A stretch of DNA of 64,000 nucleotides, taken from positions 89,050 through 153,049 of the forward strand of contig JALONM010000006.1 in assembly GCA_025454925.1 (NCBI GenBank). Reading direction: 5' to 3'. The position numbers and the translations under genes are program-made. This document shows, in pieces, positions 33,698 to 42,596 of the stretch. The number at the start of each line of letters is the position of its first letter. Positions within the stretch are counted from its first letter, which is position 1. The notes beneath the pieces are model-generated. The model saw nothing but the letters and a program-made list of their open reading frames with translations, did not search any database and was not told the DNA's origin. The DNA is from Cytophagaceae bacterium. Its GTDB lineage: Bacteria > Bacteroidota > Bacteroidia > Cytophagales > Cytophagaceae.

Positions 33698-35200
33698 ATG
33701 AAATCCTTTTCCTTTTTTTGCTTGCTCTTGCTAACGATGATGGTGCATGCTCAAAAGCAAACTGCTATTTGGTATTTTGGTAAAAATGCGGGTGTAGATT
33801 TTAGCTCGGGCAAACCTGTAGCCATCACCAACGGTGCGCTTTCTACCGAAGAAGGCTGCGTGTCGATTTGTGATGCCCAAGGCAAGTTGTTGTTTTATAC
33901 CGATGGAATTACCGTTTGGAATGCCAATCATGTGCCTATGGGCAACGGCACTGGTTTGCGGGGGAATCCTTCTTCCACACAATCGGGTGTAGTAATTCCA
34001 AGTCCAGCCTCTCCATCGCAATACTATTTATTTACCGTTGCGGCCACCGGAGATGCCGATGGTTTGCGCTATTCGCTGGTGGATATGAGCCTGGCAAATG
34101 GCATGGGCGATGTAGATACCACCAAGAAAAATGTTTTGCTGCTTACTCCTTCCACTGAAAAACTGACTGCCGTAAAGCATCGCAATGCTAAAGATATCTG
34201 GGTGATTGCACACGAATGGAAATCGGATCTGTTTTATGCCTACTTAGTCAGTGCCAAAGGGATTTCTACTGCTCCTGTAAAAAGTAAGATTGGCACGATG
34301 CACGATGGAAATTCCTTGAATTCTCAAGGGTATATGAAAGCCAATCCCGATGGTACCAACCTGGCGCTTGCGCTGGAGGATTCCAATAAATTTGAATTGT
34401 TTGATTTTGACAATGCCACCGGTAAAGTTTCTAACCCAATTTCTATTTCGTTGCCGTATGGAAGTTATCCTTATGGCGTGGAGTTTTCGCACGATGGGTC
34501 TATCATGTATGGCTCTGCTGCGGGAACCGGGAAAATTTATCAATGGAATTTACAGGCGGGTTCCACACAGGGAATTTTAAATTCTCAGGTAATGGTAGGA
34601 GAAAGTCCGGAGCGCAAGTGGATTGGTGCGCTGCAAATTGCCTCAGATGGTAAAATTTATTTTCCGATTTACAATACATCTTACCTGGGTGTCATCAACG
34701 CTCCGGAAAAAGCAGGGTTGGCATGTGGTTATCAAAACAACGTAGTGTACCTCGAAGGAAAAATGGCACAACTTGGCTTGCCAGGTTTCATACAAGATTA
34801 TTTTGCCAAAGACCTCACGCAAAAAGTTACCTATTTTAATGAAACCAATGTGAAAGTAGGGCAACTGTTAATATTGAAGAACATTACCTTCGAGTACGCC
34901 AAATATACCTTGCAGGCAAGCTCCTATCCGGAATTGTTGAAAGTAGTGAAAGTGATGAAAGCGCATCCTGAGTACGCCATGGAATTGTCGGGGCATACCG
35001 ATAATATTGGCAACAAATCTTTTAATATTGATTTGTCTAAGAACAGGGCAAATGCTGTGAAAAATTATTTGGTTTCGCAGGGAATCGAAGCTTCTCGCAT
35101 TACCGTCAAAGGATTTGGTAGTTCCATGCCGGTAGCGAATAACAACAGCGAGGCCGGACGTGCCTTGAACAGACGGGTGGAATTTTTAATCACTGAATAG
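33698..35200 (+). CDS. OmpA-family protein with N-terminal propeller-like domain
   Basis: A cell-envelope protein of 500 residues from ATG 33698 (MKSFSFFCLLLLTMM), which gives a good signal peptide; an ATG 14 codons upstream is also in frame. Residues about 20-370 form a beta-propeller-like region (WYFGKNAGVDFSSG, EGCVSICDAQGKLLFYTDG). The C-terminal OmpA/MotB domain (about 385-500) has the peptidoglycan-binding signature ELSGHTDNIGN, LSKNRANAVKNYL and GRALNRRVEF. Similar proteins are linked to T9SS or gliding in Bacteroidota, but no specific component can be assigned. It is likely anchored in the outer membrane and bound to peptidoglycan. Confidence 0.85.
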   Translation: MKSFSFFCLLLLTMMVHAQKQTAIWYFGKNAGVDFSSGKPVAITNGALSTEEGCVSICDAQGKLLFYTDGITVWNANHVPMGNGTGLRGNPSSTQSGVVIPSPASPSQYYLFTVAATGDADGLRYSLVDMSLANGMGDVDTTKKNVLLLTPSTEKLTAVKHRNAKDIWVIAHEWKSDLFYAYLVSAKGISTAPVKSKIGTMHDGNSLNSQGYMKANPDGTNLALALEDSNKFELFDFDNATGKVSNPISISLPYGSYPYGVEFSHDGSIMYGSAAGTGKIYQWNLQAGSTQGILNSQVMVGESPERKWIGALQIASDGKIYFPIYNTSYLGVINAPEKAGLACGYQNNVVYLEGKMAQLGLPGFIQDYFAKDLTQKVTYFNETNVKVGQLLILKNITFEYAKYTLQASSYPELLKVVKVMKAHPEYAMELSGHTDNIGNKSFNIDLSKNRANAVKNYLVSQGIEASRITVKGFGSSMPVANNNSEAGRALNRRVEFLITE

Positions 35201-35225
35201 AGAGGAACTACGTTTTTCTTTTGCA

Positions 35226-36020
35226 TTACTTTCGCTGTTCCAAAAGGGCTTCTATGGCTTGTTCAATATCCCGTTCCGGATACGCAGCAAACCAGTAATA
35301 ATCGTTTGTTTTATCAAGTATGATTTCTAAGATTTCCGTTGGGATTGGCTGCATGATGTGTGCGTTGGTGTGAAAATATTCATCCGTAGGACCTCGGTCT
35401 AAAAATTGTACCTCTTTACAATAGTCTATGATTTGTGGCGTGGAAGACGCTTGCAGACGAACTTTCATCATTTCAGTCCAGGCGGAATGATTTGGGTATT
35501 CCATCAGTAAACGATGCAGCGTGCGCATTTCAGCATGCCAATATTTTGTAGGAATCAGGTAGTTTTCTAAAAAGAATTGTCGATGTTCCGGAAGCTTGAG
35601 TTGATAGGCTATTTGTGAAATGTATAAGCCGCGCAGCGAGGATTTTTCGGAGGCACTTACTTGTTGGTGTTGATGCAATACCAGTAATGTGCTAAGCGGT
35701 GTTTCGTTTAATGCACTTTCCTGCCAGGCAGCCAGTTCAAGCGATTCCAGCCTTATGGAGTCGAATAAAAGATCAGATAAGCGTTTTGCCTTTGTTGCGT
35801 TGGAATCCTGCCATTCGAGATACTGTTCTTCCGGTAATGGAAACTCTGGTAACCTATAGGTTTGCCAGGGCGAAGGAAAATGTTTATTCAGCGTAAATTT
35901 CGATTGGTTGTTCGTTTCGGGTACCTGGTATTTGAATTCCGATTTTTTTCGCATACTGAATAGGTACCAAAAGCCACCCAATAGGCAAAGTGCCAATAGG
36001 AATTGTACTGTGCTTTTCAT
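35226..36020 (-). CDS. Hypothetical membrane-anchored protein
   Basis: From ATG 36020 the product is 264 residues and starts MKSTVQFLLALCLLGGFWYLF, a single N-terminal transmembrane helix or uncleaved signal. The rest is mostly helical and polar, rich in Leu, Glu and Gln, with no motif I recognise. It begins 1 bp after the stop of the upstream receiver-like gene, so the two are cotranscribed. The frame remains open for 50 codons upstream, but that stretch overlaps the neighbour and lacks a signal. Confidence 0.6.
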   Translation of the reverse strand: MKSTVQFLLALCLLGGFWYLFSMRKKSEFKYQVPETNNQSKFTLNKHFPSPWQTYRLPEFPLPEEQYLEWQDSNATKAKRLSDLLFDSIRLESLELAAWQESALNETPLSTLLVLHQHQQVSASEKSSLRGLYISQIAYQLKLPEHRQFFLENYLIPTKYWHAEMRTLHRLLMEYPNHSAWTEMMKVRLQASSTPQIIDYCKEVQFLDRGPTDEYFHTNAHIMQPIPTEILEIILDKTNDYYWFAAYPERDIEQAIEALLEQRK

Positions 36021-36021
36021 A

Positions 36022-36306
36022 TTACGATGAAAGAATGCGCTGAAGATCGGCTTGTACGTGCTGTGGATGGGACAGGAGAAATTTACAAGAGGGTTGTACC
36101 TTTTGGCAGAAGGCTTGCAGGGAATTTCTGCTTTCTTCTTCCACTCCTCCTCCAAACAGCAATACATCAAACGAATGATGCTGCACCAGATGCCGCACCT
36201 CTTCGTCTGTGGTAGCCCCCATGCATTGGTGTCCCCAACTTTCTATCGATTTTTTTACTTTTTCAAGAATAGAGGCATGTCTGCCAAGAATGAGTATAGA
36301 GGCCAT
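36022..36306 (-). CDS. Short degenerate receiver-like protein
   Basis: A 94-residue protein resembling a response-regulator receiver fold: beta1 ASILILGRHASIL, helix KVKKSIESWGHQCMGA, beta2/helix TTDEEVRHLVQHH, beta3 FDVLLFGGGVEEESR. The acidic pair after beta1 and the phosphoacceptor Asp at the end of beta3 are both missing (LLFGGG), and the domain is truncated before the conserved Lys. It therefore cannot be phosphorylated in the normal way; a pseudo-receiver role is inference. It is paired with the membrane-anchored gene 1 bp downstream. Confidence 0.6.
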   Translation of the reverse strand: MASILILGRHASILEKVKKSIESWGHQCMGATTDEEVRHLVQHHSFDVLLFGGGVEEESRNSLQAFCQKVQPSCKFLLSHPQHVQADLQRILSS

Positions 36307-36364
36307 GTTTCAACGGAAATGGACAGATGGAATGTACACATTTTTAGGAATATAATTTCAAAAA

Positions 36365-36949
36365 TCATCCCTGCTTTTTATTCTTGGAAAGGTATTCATC
36401 GGTGAAGTGCCCCCGGTGTTTTTCATGGGAAAATTTTTCTGCATTGTAATCAGAAGAACTGCCCTTGGGAATGGAAAGCGATTTCCATTCTTCCGCATAC
36501 ATTTTACCTAACATTACGATTTGTCCGATATGATAAGGATAATGCGCTAATTGTCTGTTAATGGCTTCCATGACGGTATGTCCCTGATGGCGAATGTATA
36601 CGATGGTACTCAGATCGGAAGCCTTGAGAGAGCGAAGAGCACGGAATAAGCAATCCCAGCCTTCTTCCCACAAATCCCAAACTTCTTTTTCAGTTGAAAC
36701 CAATGTTTCAAATTCGGCATCCCGATTACGCCAATCTTTTTCGCCATCGCTGTTCAGAAAGTCGGTCCAGCGCGATTTCATATTTCCTGAAAGATGTTGC
36801 ACCACAACAGCAATGCTGTTGGATGCTTCGTTGTATTGGTTGCATAAACAAGCTTCTGGTATTCTCTTCAGGGTTTGATCCCCCAGGCTTTTATAATATT
36901 CAAACTGCTTGATTACACTTGTTAAATAGTTGTCTTGAATTGTATCCAT
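36365..36949 (-). CDS. DinB/DUF1572-family protein
   Basis: From ATG 36949 the protein is 194 residues, starting MDTIQDNYLTSVIKQFEYYK. It matches the DUF1572 branch of the DinB/YfiT metal-binding four-helix-bundle superfamily. Likely metal ligands are the histidines in VVVQHLSGNM and in INRQLAHYPYHIGQIVML. Related proteins include thiol-dependent transferases such as bacillithiol S-transferases, but the specific activity here is unknown. It lies 58 bp upstream of the receiver-like gene on the same strand. Confidence 0.8.
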   Translation of the reverse strand: MDTIQDNYLTSVIKQFEYYKSLGDQTLKRIPEACLCNQYNEASNSIAVVVQHLSGNMKSRWTDFLNSDGEKDWRNRDAEFETLVSTEKEVWDLWEEGWDCLFRALRSLKASDLSTIVYIRHQGHTVMEAINRQLAHYPYHIGQIVMLGKMYAEEWKSLSIPKGSSSDYNAEKFSHEKHRGHFTDEYLSKNKKQG

Positions 36950-37074
36950 GGTAAAGGAGGAAGTAGAAGTAAGGATTGAAGGCAAGGGCCGTTGATTCAC
37001 TGCCCTGTTGCATAATGCTAAGGTATGCAATGCGCAGGTAAAATTTCAGACCGTAGGTATGAATACCGGTTAAT

Positions 37075-37110
37075 AAAAAAAAAAGCTTGTTCGCAGTGCG
37101 CGAACAAGCT
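37075..37110 (-). terminator. Rho-independent terminator of the transketolase genes
   Basis: A perfect 11-bp stem, AGCTTGTTCGC (37084-37094) with GCGAACAAGCT (37100-37110), is followed on the minus strand by a run of about ten T. It lies 28 bp after the transketolase C-subunit stop. Confidence 0.93.
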
Positions 37111-37137
37111 GAAATATGTTAAGAAAACGTTGGTGAA

Positions 37138-38103
37138 TTAAACCAGAGCTTTCTTCTTTTCCATTACTTTAATGACAGCGTCCACAATGTGGCGGGCTTT
37201 CAATCCGTATTTTTCCATCAATTCATCCGGAGTACCCGATTCACCGAAGGTATCTTTCACCCCTACCATTTCCATGGGAGTTGGTAATGAAGTAGAAAGC
37301 AGGCGGGCAACACTTTCGCCCAATCCACCAAGAACATTATGTTCTTCTGCGGTTACTACACATCCGGTTTTTTTAGCCGATGCAAGCACAGCAGCATCAT
37401 CCAATGGTTTGATGGTGTGGATATTCAAAATATCGGCATCAATTCCTTTTTCAGCCAACATTTCACCGGCAATAATTGATTCCCAAACCATGTGACCGGT
37501 GCAAAGGATCGTTACATCTTTACCTTCATTTACCGTCCATGCTTTCCCGATTTGAAATACCTGATCGGCAGGAGTGAAATTAGGAATCACCGGACGACCG
37601 AAGCGCAGGTACACCGGACCGTTATAGTCGGCAATGGCCATGGTAGCCGCTTTGGTTTGGTTGAAGTCGCAGGTATTGATGACCACCATGCCTGGCAACA
37701 TTTTCATCATGCCCAAGTCTTCCAGGATCTGGTGCGTAGCACCGTCTTCGCCCAACGTAAGTCCAGCATGCGAGGCGCAAATTTTAACGTTCTTATGAGA
37801 ATACGCTACCGATTGTCTGATCTGGTCGTACACACGGCCAGTAGAGAAGTTGGCGAACGTTCCGGTGAATGGAATTTTTCCTCCGATGGTTAAACCTGCA
37901 GCAATACTGATCATGTTGGCCTCTGCGATTCCGCACTGAATAAAACGTTCAGGGAAATCCTTTTGGAAGGCTTCCATTTTCAAGGAAGGCGTAAGGTCGG
38001 CGCAAAGAGCAACAACGTTTGGATTTTTCTTGCCCAGTTCATGCAAACCAGCTCCGAATCCGGAACGGGTATCAAATTTTTCTGTTGGTGTATATTTTTT
38101 CAT
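37138..38103 (-). CDS. Transketolase, C-terminal subunit
   Basis: A 321-residue subunit containing the pyrimidine-binding (Pyr) and C-terminal transketolase domains of a split transketolase. It transfers two-carbon ketol units in the pentose phosphate pathway together with the N-terminal subunit. Landmarks are QCGIAEANMISIAAGLTIGG, with the Glu that activates thiamine diphosphate, and VTAEEHNVLGGLGESVA in the C-terminal domain. It starts 16 bp after the N-terminal subunit and both share one terminator. Split transketolases of this form are known in many bacteria and archaea. Confidence 0.92.
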   Translation of the reverse strand: MKKYTPTEKFDTRSGFGAGLHELGKKNPNVVALCADLTPSLKMEAFQKDFPERFIQCGIAEANMISIAAGLTIGGKIPFTGTFANFSTGRVYDQIRQSVAYSHKNVKICASHAGLTLGEDGATHQILEDLGMMKMLPGMVVINTCDFNQTKAATMAIADYNGPVYLRFGRPVIPNFTPADQVFQIGKAWTVNEGKDVTILCTGHMVWESIIAGEMLAEKGIDADILNIHTIKPLDDAAVLASAKKTGCVVTAEEHNVLGGLGESVARLLSTSLPTPMEMVGVKDTFGESGTPDELMEKYGLKARHIVDAVIKVMEKKKALV

Positions 38104-38119
38104 GATAATAATTCCCCGA

Positions 38120-38965
38120 TTAATAGTCTCCTAAGGTAACTTCTAATTGTGCCAACGCTTTGTCCTTTTGTTCGTCGTTAGGCGCGTTGCCATGCCATTT
38201 GTGATTGCCCATCATGAAATCGATCGGATATCCCATCTGGGTATGCATGATCACCATTTTCGGTTTGCCATTGCTGCGGTTGGCTTGTGCCTTCAGAATA
38301 GTGCTTTCCAACGATTCAAAGTTGTTGCCATCGCAAGACAATACTTCCCATCCAAAAGACTCATATTTTTTGCCTAAGTCCATCAGGTCCAACACATCTT
38401 TGGTATGGCCGTCGATTTGAATTCCGTTATAGTCAACAAAACCAATTAGATTGGATACTTTATTGTGAGGCGCAAACATCGCAGCTTCCCAGATTTGTCC
38501 TTCCTGCTGTTCACCATCGCCCATCAACACATACACGAATTTATCGTCGTTGTTTAATTTTTTAGCGAGGGCAGCGCCCACGGCTACCGACAAGCCTTGG
38601 CCCAGAGAACCTGAAGCGATGCGGATACCAGGCAAATGTTCGTGTGGGGTAGGGTGTCCCTGAAGTCTGGAATTCAACTTACGGTGAGTCGCTAGTTCTT
38701 TAACATCGAAATACCCGGCGCGTGCCAGGGTGCTGTACAATACCGCTGAAATATGTCCATTGGAAAGGAAAAATAAATCTTCATCTTTTCCATCCATAGA
38801 AAAGTTTTTGTTGTTGTGCTTCATGAGTTTGAAATACAGAAGCACGAGTAAATCCGTGCAGCCCAGCGCACCCCCTGGGTGTCCGTTTTTGGCACCGTGT
38901 ACCATTCGAATGATGTCGCGACGTACCTGAGTGGCAACCCGCGTCAGTTCTTTGTAATCAGCCAT
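38120..38965 (-). CDS. Transketolase, N-terminal subunit
   Basis: A 281-residue subunit carrying the thiamine-diphosphate pyrophosphate-binding (PP) domain. The diphosphate/Mg motif is GDGEQQEGQIWEA, ending with VDYNGIQIDG. The N-terminal HGAKNGHPGGALGCTDLL segment and SGSLGQGLSVAVGAAL are typical of transketolase. It forms the active site jointly with the C-terminal subunit encoded immediately downstream. The 271 bp upstream contain no other gene. Confidence 0.93.
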   Translation of the reverse strand: MADYKELTRVATQVRRDIIRMVHGAKNGHPGGALGCTDLLVLLYFKLMKHNNKNFSMDGKDEDLFFLSNGHISAVLYSTLARAGYFDVKELATHRKLNSRLQGHPTPHEHLPGIRIASGSLGQGLSVAVGAALAKKLNNDDKFVYVLMGDGEQQEGQIWEAAMFAPHNKVSNLIGFVDYNGIQIDGHTKDVLDLMDLGKKYESFGWEVLSCDGNNFESLESTILKAQANRSNGKPKMVIMHTQMGYPIDFMMGNHKWHGNAPNDEQKDKALAQLEVTLGDY

Positions 38966-39237
38966 TGTTTTAAAAGTACAGAGTTAGCTATTTATTTTTA
39001 GGTTTGTAAAAAGACGAATATAGGCTTTTTTTGCTATTTAACACCGTTTCTGAGATGCAAATGGCTAATTCCGGGGAGCTCTGTGCGATAATGGCCTCAA
39101 AGTATTCCCTCCAGCACTTCGTATTGATCTCCGTTTATAAAAGTAATTATATAATGTGTTAAATACAATAAGGTATTTTGGTTACTTTTTTATGTTGAAT
39201 TCCCTATTGGTAGCAATCGAATTAAATTCCTGACACA

Positions 39238-39477
39238 ATGCATTGGAAAAACTTACTTGGAATATTGGTAATGGTCCTGGTCCTCAATTCCTGCAGCACT
39301 GAAACGAAAACAGAACGCTTGCTTCGTGAGACCCGGGAAGCGGCCGAAGAAGCTTCGGAGCAGGCCAAGGAAAAGGCTGAAGAAGTTTCGGAGCAAGTTG
39401 AAGAAAAATCGGAAGCGGCGAAAGAGGAATCAGAGAAGAGCAGCACTGGAAAAAAAATCAAATCGCTATTCAAATAA
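39238..39477 (+). CDS. Small coiled-coil lipoprotein
   Basis: A 79-residue lipoprotein. The signal MHWKNLLGILVMVLVLNS ends in a lipobox with the lipidated Cys at about residue 19. The mature part is one Ala/Glu/Lys-rich amphipathic helix with repeated xEEASEQAKEKAEE-like heptads and a basic end, KKIKSLFK. It resembles Lpp-like or stress-type envelope lipoproteins in composition only; the function is unknown. It stands alone between divergent and convergent neighbours. Confidence 0.75.
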   Translation: MHWKNLLGILVMVLVLNSCSTETKTERLLRETREAAEEASEQAKEKAEEVSEQVEEKSEAAKEESEKSSTGKKIKSLFK

Positions 39478-39491
39478 GGAAAGATTTTTCG

Positions 39492-39527
39492 CTGCGCTCA
39501 CTGCCTGCTTATGCTGTGAGCGCAGCT
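39492..39527. terminator. Bidirectional hairpin between convergent genes
   Basis: GCTGCGCTCAC (39492-39502) pairs with GTGAGCGCAGC (39517-39527), 11 bp perfect, between the lipoprotein stop and the GH20 stop. T tracts are short on both sides. Confidence 0.7.
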
Positions 39528-39531
39528 TCCA

Positions 39532-42099
39532 TTAGGGCTCCACACGGATAACGCGCCCTGCGCGCCCCTGTTGACTAAAACAACGTAAGCGGATGGAGCC
39601 ACTTGCCGCGATGGGTTGTTCATACACCGGACTGTTTATGTCCGGATCTTTTCCATCGGTGCTGTAGCGAATGACAAACCCTGGAAATTCAACATTGGCT
39701 TCCAATAATCCGTTCACCACACGTGCGCCCGGCACCGGTATCCGGTAGGCAAGTCCTCCCATCCAATAATCCATGCGTGGTAATTCTTTCTGTCCTAAAG
39801 TATTGGCCATTCGGTTCCAATCTCTTGCACTGTTAGCTTGCGTATAACCCCAGGCGCGTTCAGCAAGACACAACACCCTAGGGTATAACATATATTCCAT
39901 TCGGTCACGACTTTTTATAGTTTCTGACCAGAGCTGAGCCTGTATTCCCAATATATTTTTTTTACCAGCCGAACTCAACATCGTTTTCTTCTGTAAGACT
40001 TCTGCAGGAATGGCTGCGCCATTTAAATCGTACTGCAACGATTCGTAAATATTCATGGGATTGAAGCGAAAAGCCTCTTCCGCGGTGATGGTGCCACCCC
40101 AGTAAAATCCAGGCTCTTTCGGATCTTTATTATAGGCCAAATCAAAATACAAGTGGGTAACATTCGACAGTACCACCGGGTATCCTGCGTTGGCAAGCTT
40201 ATAACCAATTTCATCTCCACCCCAGCCGTACACGCTGTTCCACACGTAAGGTCTGAAATTACGATGAATGTAATCGGGGTTTACTGTTTTTATTTCCTGT
40301 TCCTGACCTTCTACTTTTTCCAGATGCAAACCGATTTCTTCCCAACCTGCAGTAATCAGATTTCTTTTAGCTAAAAGGGCTGAGAAATTGTTAAGGAAAT
40401 ACGCTTTGAGGTCGTGGGCATTTTTTAACGAAGGTTGTGCTTGCATCAGTTGTTGGCATACAGGCGATTTTTCCCAAACACCATGAGGTACTTCATCGCC
40501 TCCCGTATGGATCGTGGTAAGCGGAGCCTTAGCTTCCTGAAACATGACGGAGATCTCCGTAATTACTTTTTCCAAAAACGTATACGTACTGGATTGGCAA
40601 ACACATACCACGTTGTCGTTGTAATTTTGCACCGATGCATACACGGATTGGTCGTTGAGATCGTGCAATAAATATTCGGTGGCTTTTACTGTATCTCCTT
40701 TTTCGAGGTAGTTCAGGTATCTGCTGCGCATGGCTTTTATAGCGGCACGGGCATGGCCTGGCATATCCAATTCCGGAATCACTTCGATGTGTCGTTCGGT
40801 AGCATATCGCAGTATTTCTATAAAATCTTCCCGGCTGAAATAACCACTGCCACTGGATTTTTCAACGTCTGGTCCTGAGCCGTAAAACGGCACCTGATGC
40901 TCACGTTCAGATCGAGTATGCCCTCTTCGTGCTCCTACTGAAGTAAGTTCGGGTAGGCCAGGAATTTCGATTCGCCAACCTTCGTCGTCCACCAAATGAA
41001 AGTGAAACGTATTCAGCTTGTAAAAACTCATTACTTCCAATAAGGCCAGCACCGACTCTTTCGATTGAAAATTTCGGCCTACATCCAGCATCATGCCACG
41101 ATAAGGAAAACGGGGAGCGTCGTTTACCAGACATTGAGGAATACGAACCTGACCTTCGCGTTTGCGAAAATGCCGTATGGGAATCAACTGCCTCAGACTT
41201 TGAATGCCATAGAAAATACCAGCACGGTCGGTGCCAGTAATTTGAATACTTTTCTCTGAAATGGAAAGTTGGTATGCTTCACTGCCCGCGGAATATTTTT
41301 TCCCTTTGATGTGCACGGCCCCCAACCTTAGTAGGATGGTGGAAGCTTCCGAAACGGTATGCGAAATAGTAAGCGGTCGATGAAATAGGTCTGTCCAGCG
41401 CTCTGCAAAATAGTTGGCCTCCGCGTGCAGCGAAGAATCACAAGCCAAGGTCGTAGCCTCCGGAAAGGTAAAGGAATCCCTAGCCACCACATAATCTGCC
41501 GGACTTGGAAGAATGGGGAAAAGTGCTTCGGAAGAAAGCAGTTGCAAGGACGCATTTGCTTCAAAAATGCGCTGGGCAGTAGGTACCGGTACCTGGTCTT
41601 CTTGGTTGCGCATCGTTTGGGCCGGCGAAACAAAAGGGAAAACCGAATAAGGACATATTTCGGGTGCGCTTTCCTTTCCGTTCTCCTGAAAAGTAAAATA
41701 CAGACCCGAAGGAGCATCGGTTTCTTTAATGACCCAAGGACTTGCTACTATGGGTATTCGCAAGGTGTCTCCTGGATGTAGTTCCTTGAAATCCCGCCCA
41801 GGTCGAATAGCGATAAAATCACCCGCCACATATTGAATCGAAATGTGGGTTGGAACCTTATCCAGATGAATAGGACGGCAAGCCGAAAAGTTTAAAAACA
41901 AAGTCCAGGTAGTGTCTTTTAAAATGGAGGTACTTTGATTGATGATTCTGAATTCAGAAAGAAAAGCATTTTCTCCCTGATACGAATTCTGAATAAGTTC
42001 CCATTCTACCGCCAGCTCACTTCCCTTGGGCCGCTGGTGCTTGCATGACATGGTGACAACTGCAATCAGGATGAATACACTGGCAAAACTCCCTTTCAT
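39532..42099 (-). CDS. GH20 beta-N-acetylhexosaminidase lipoprotein
   Basis: A glycoside hydrolase family 20 enzyme, 855 residues from ATG 42099, removing terminal GlcNAc/GalNAc by substrate-assisted catalysis. The N-terminus MKGSFASVFILIAVVTMSC is a lipoprotein signal. An N-terminal carbohydrate-binding region is followed by the GH20b domain and the catalytic barrel (MLDVGRNFQSKESV, FHFHLVDDEGWRIEIP). The catalytic Asp-Glu pair in GGDEVPHG is near residue 535. The C-terminal chitobiase-type domain contains YSTDGKDPDINSPVY. An in-frame ATG 21 codons upstream would spoil the signal. It would act on chitin fragments or host glycans at the cell surface or periplasm. Confidence 0.92.
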   Translation of the reverse strand: MKGSFASVFILIAVVTMSCKHQRPKGSELAVEWELIQNSYQGENAFLSEFRIINQSTSILKDTTWTLFLNFSACRPIHLDKVPTHISIQYVAGDFIAIRPGRDFKELHPGDTLRIPIVASPWVIKETDAPSGLYFTFQENGKESAPEICPYSVFPFVSPAQTMRNQEDQVPVPTAQRIFEANASLQLLSSEALFPILPSPADYVVARDSFTFPEATTLACDSSLHAEANYFAERWTDLFHRPLTISHTVSEASTILLRLGAVHIKGKKYSAGSEAYQLSISEKSIQITGTDRAGIFYGIQSLRQLIPIRHFRKREGQVRIPQCLVNDAPRFPYRGMMLDVGRNFQSKESVLALLEVMSFYKLNTFHFHLVDDEGWRIEIPGLPELTSVGARRGHTRSEREHQVPFYGSGPDVEKSSGSGYFSREDFIEILRYATERHIEVIPELDMPGHARAAIKAMRSRYLNYLEKGDTVKATEYLLHDLNDQSVYASVQNYNDNVVCVCQSSTYTFLEKVITEISVMFQEAKAPLTTIHTGGDEVPHGVWEKSPVCQQLMQAQPSLKNAHDLKAYFLNNFSALLAKRNLITAGWEEIGLHLEKVEGQEQEIKTVNPDYIHRNFRPYVWNSVYGWGGDEIGYKLANAGYPVVLSNVTHLYFDLAYNKDPKEPGFYWGGTITAEEAFRFNPMNIYESLQYDLNGAAIPAEVLQKKTMLSSAGKKNILGIQAQLWSETIKSRDRMEYMLYPRVLCLAERAWGYTQANSARDWNRMANTLGQKELPRMDYWMGGLAYRIPVPGARVVNGLLEANVEFPGFVIRYSTDGKDPDINSPVYEQPIAASGSIRLRCFSQQGRAGRVIRVEP

Positions 42100-42256
42100 A
42101 CGTGTGCTATTAAAAGTTCGTACCTTGTTTGATTTCACGGACAGATATATCCGCTTTATCAAACTTACGATTTTAAATTCAGCCTATATTCATGCGCCAG
42201 CTTCAAATTCACCGAAAAGCCGTCAAAGTACAACACATTCTTAAAAGGTATCCGGG

Positions 42257-42451
42257 TTTAACCGGCTTTTCTCCATTGAAGCGAAGCGCACTATGGAGAA
42301 AGCTCATGGATCGTAGATCCATGGCCGGTAATCCCGACTTAGAAAATCATGGGCTTAGAAAATAATTTCTTTTATTCGATTCCTTCTCAAGCCCTTGATT
42401 TTAGTAGTCGTTTTTCAAAAGAAGAATTTCTATTGAAAAATTAGGGTTTAA
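42257..42451 (+). mobile_element. Intact family B element, TTTAA target duplication
   Basis: A 185-bp core (42262-42446) is flanked by TTTAA on both sides (42257-42261, 42447-42451). It is in the opposite orientation to the 46.8-kb copy and of identical core length. It contains the CTCCAT...ATGGAG and CATGGATC/GATCCATG hairpins. It has no coding capacity and fits a MITE-like non-autonomous element. It lies upstream of the GH20 start and near the end of the M16 protease gene. Confidence 0.85.
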
Positions 42452-42536
42452 AAAAATCAATAAAGAAATCAGATTTCAATAATAGCCTATTGAAGTGTAT
42501 GGCGTGCGCATAGTTCTAAAAAGCTAAGGCCAATAA

Positions 42537-42576
42537 AAAAGCCTATCCGCTTTGAAGAAGAAACGGATAGGCTTTT
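42537..42576 (-). terminator. Rho-independent terminator of the M16 protease gene
   Basis: AAAAGCCTATCCG (42537-42549) pairs perfectly with CGGATAGGCTTTT (42564-42576), 13 bp, with a T-rich tail on the minus strand, 20 bp after the stop codon. Confidence 0.9.
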
Positions 42577-42596
42577 ATCTACTAGCTCGAATGGGC

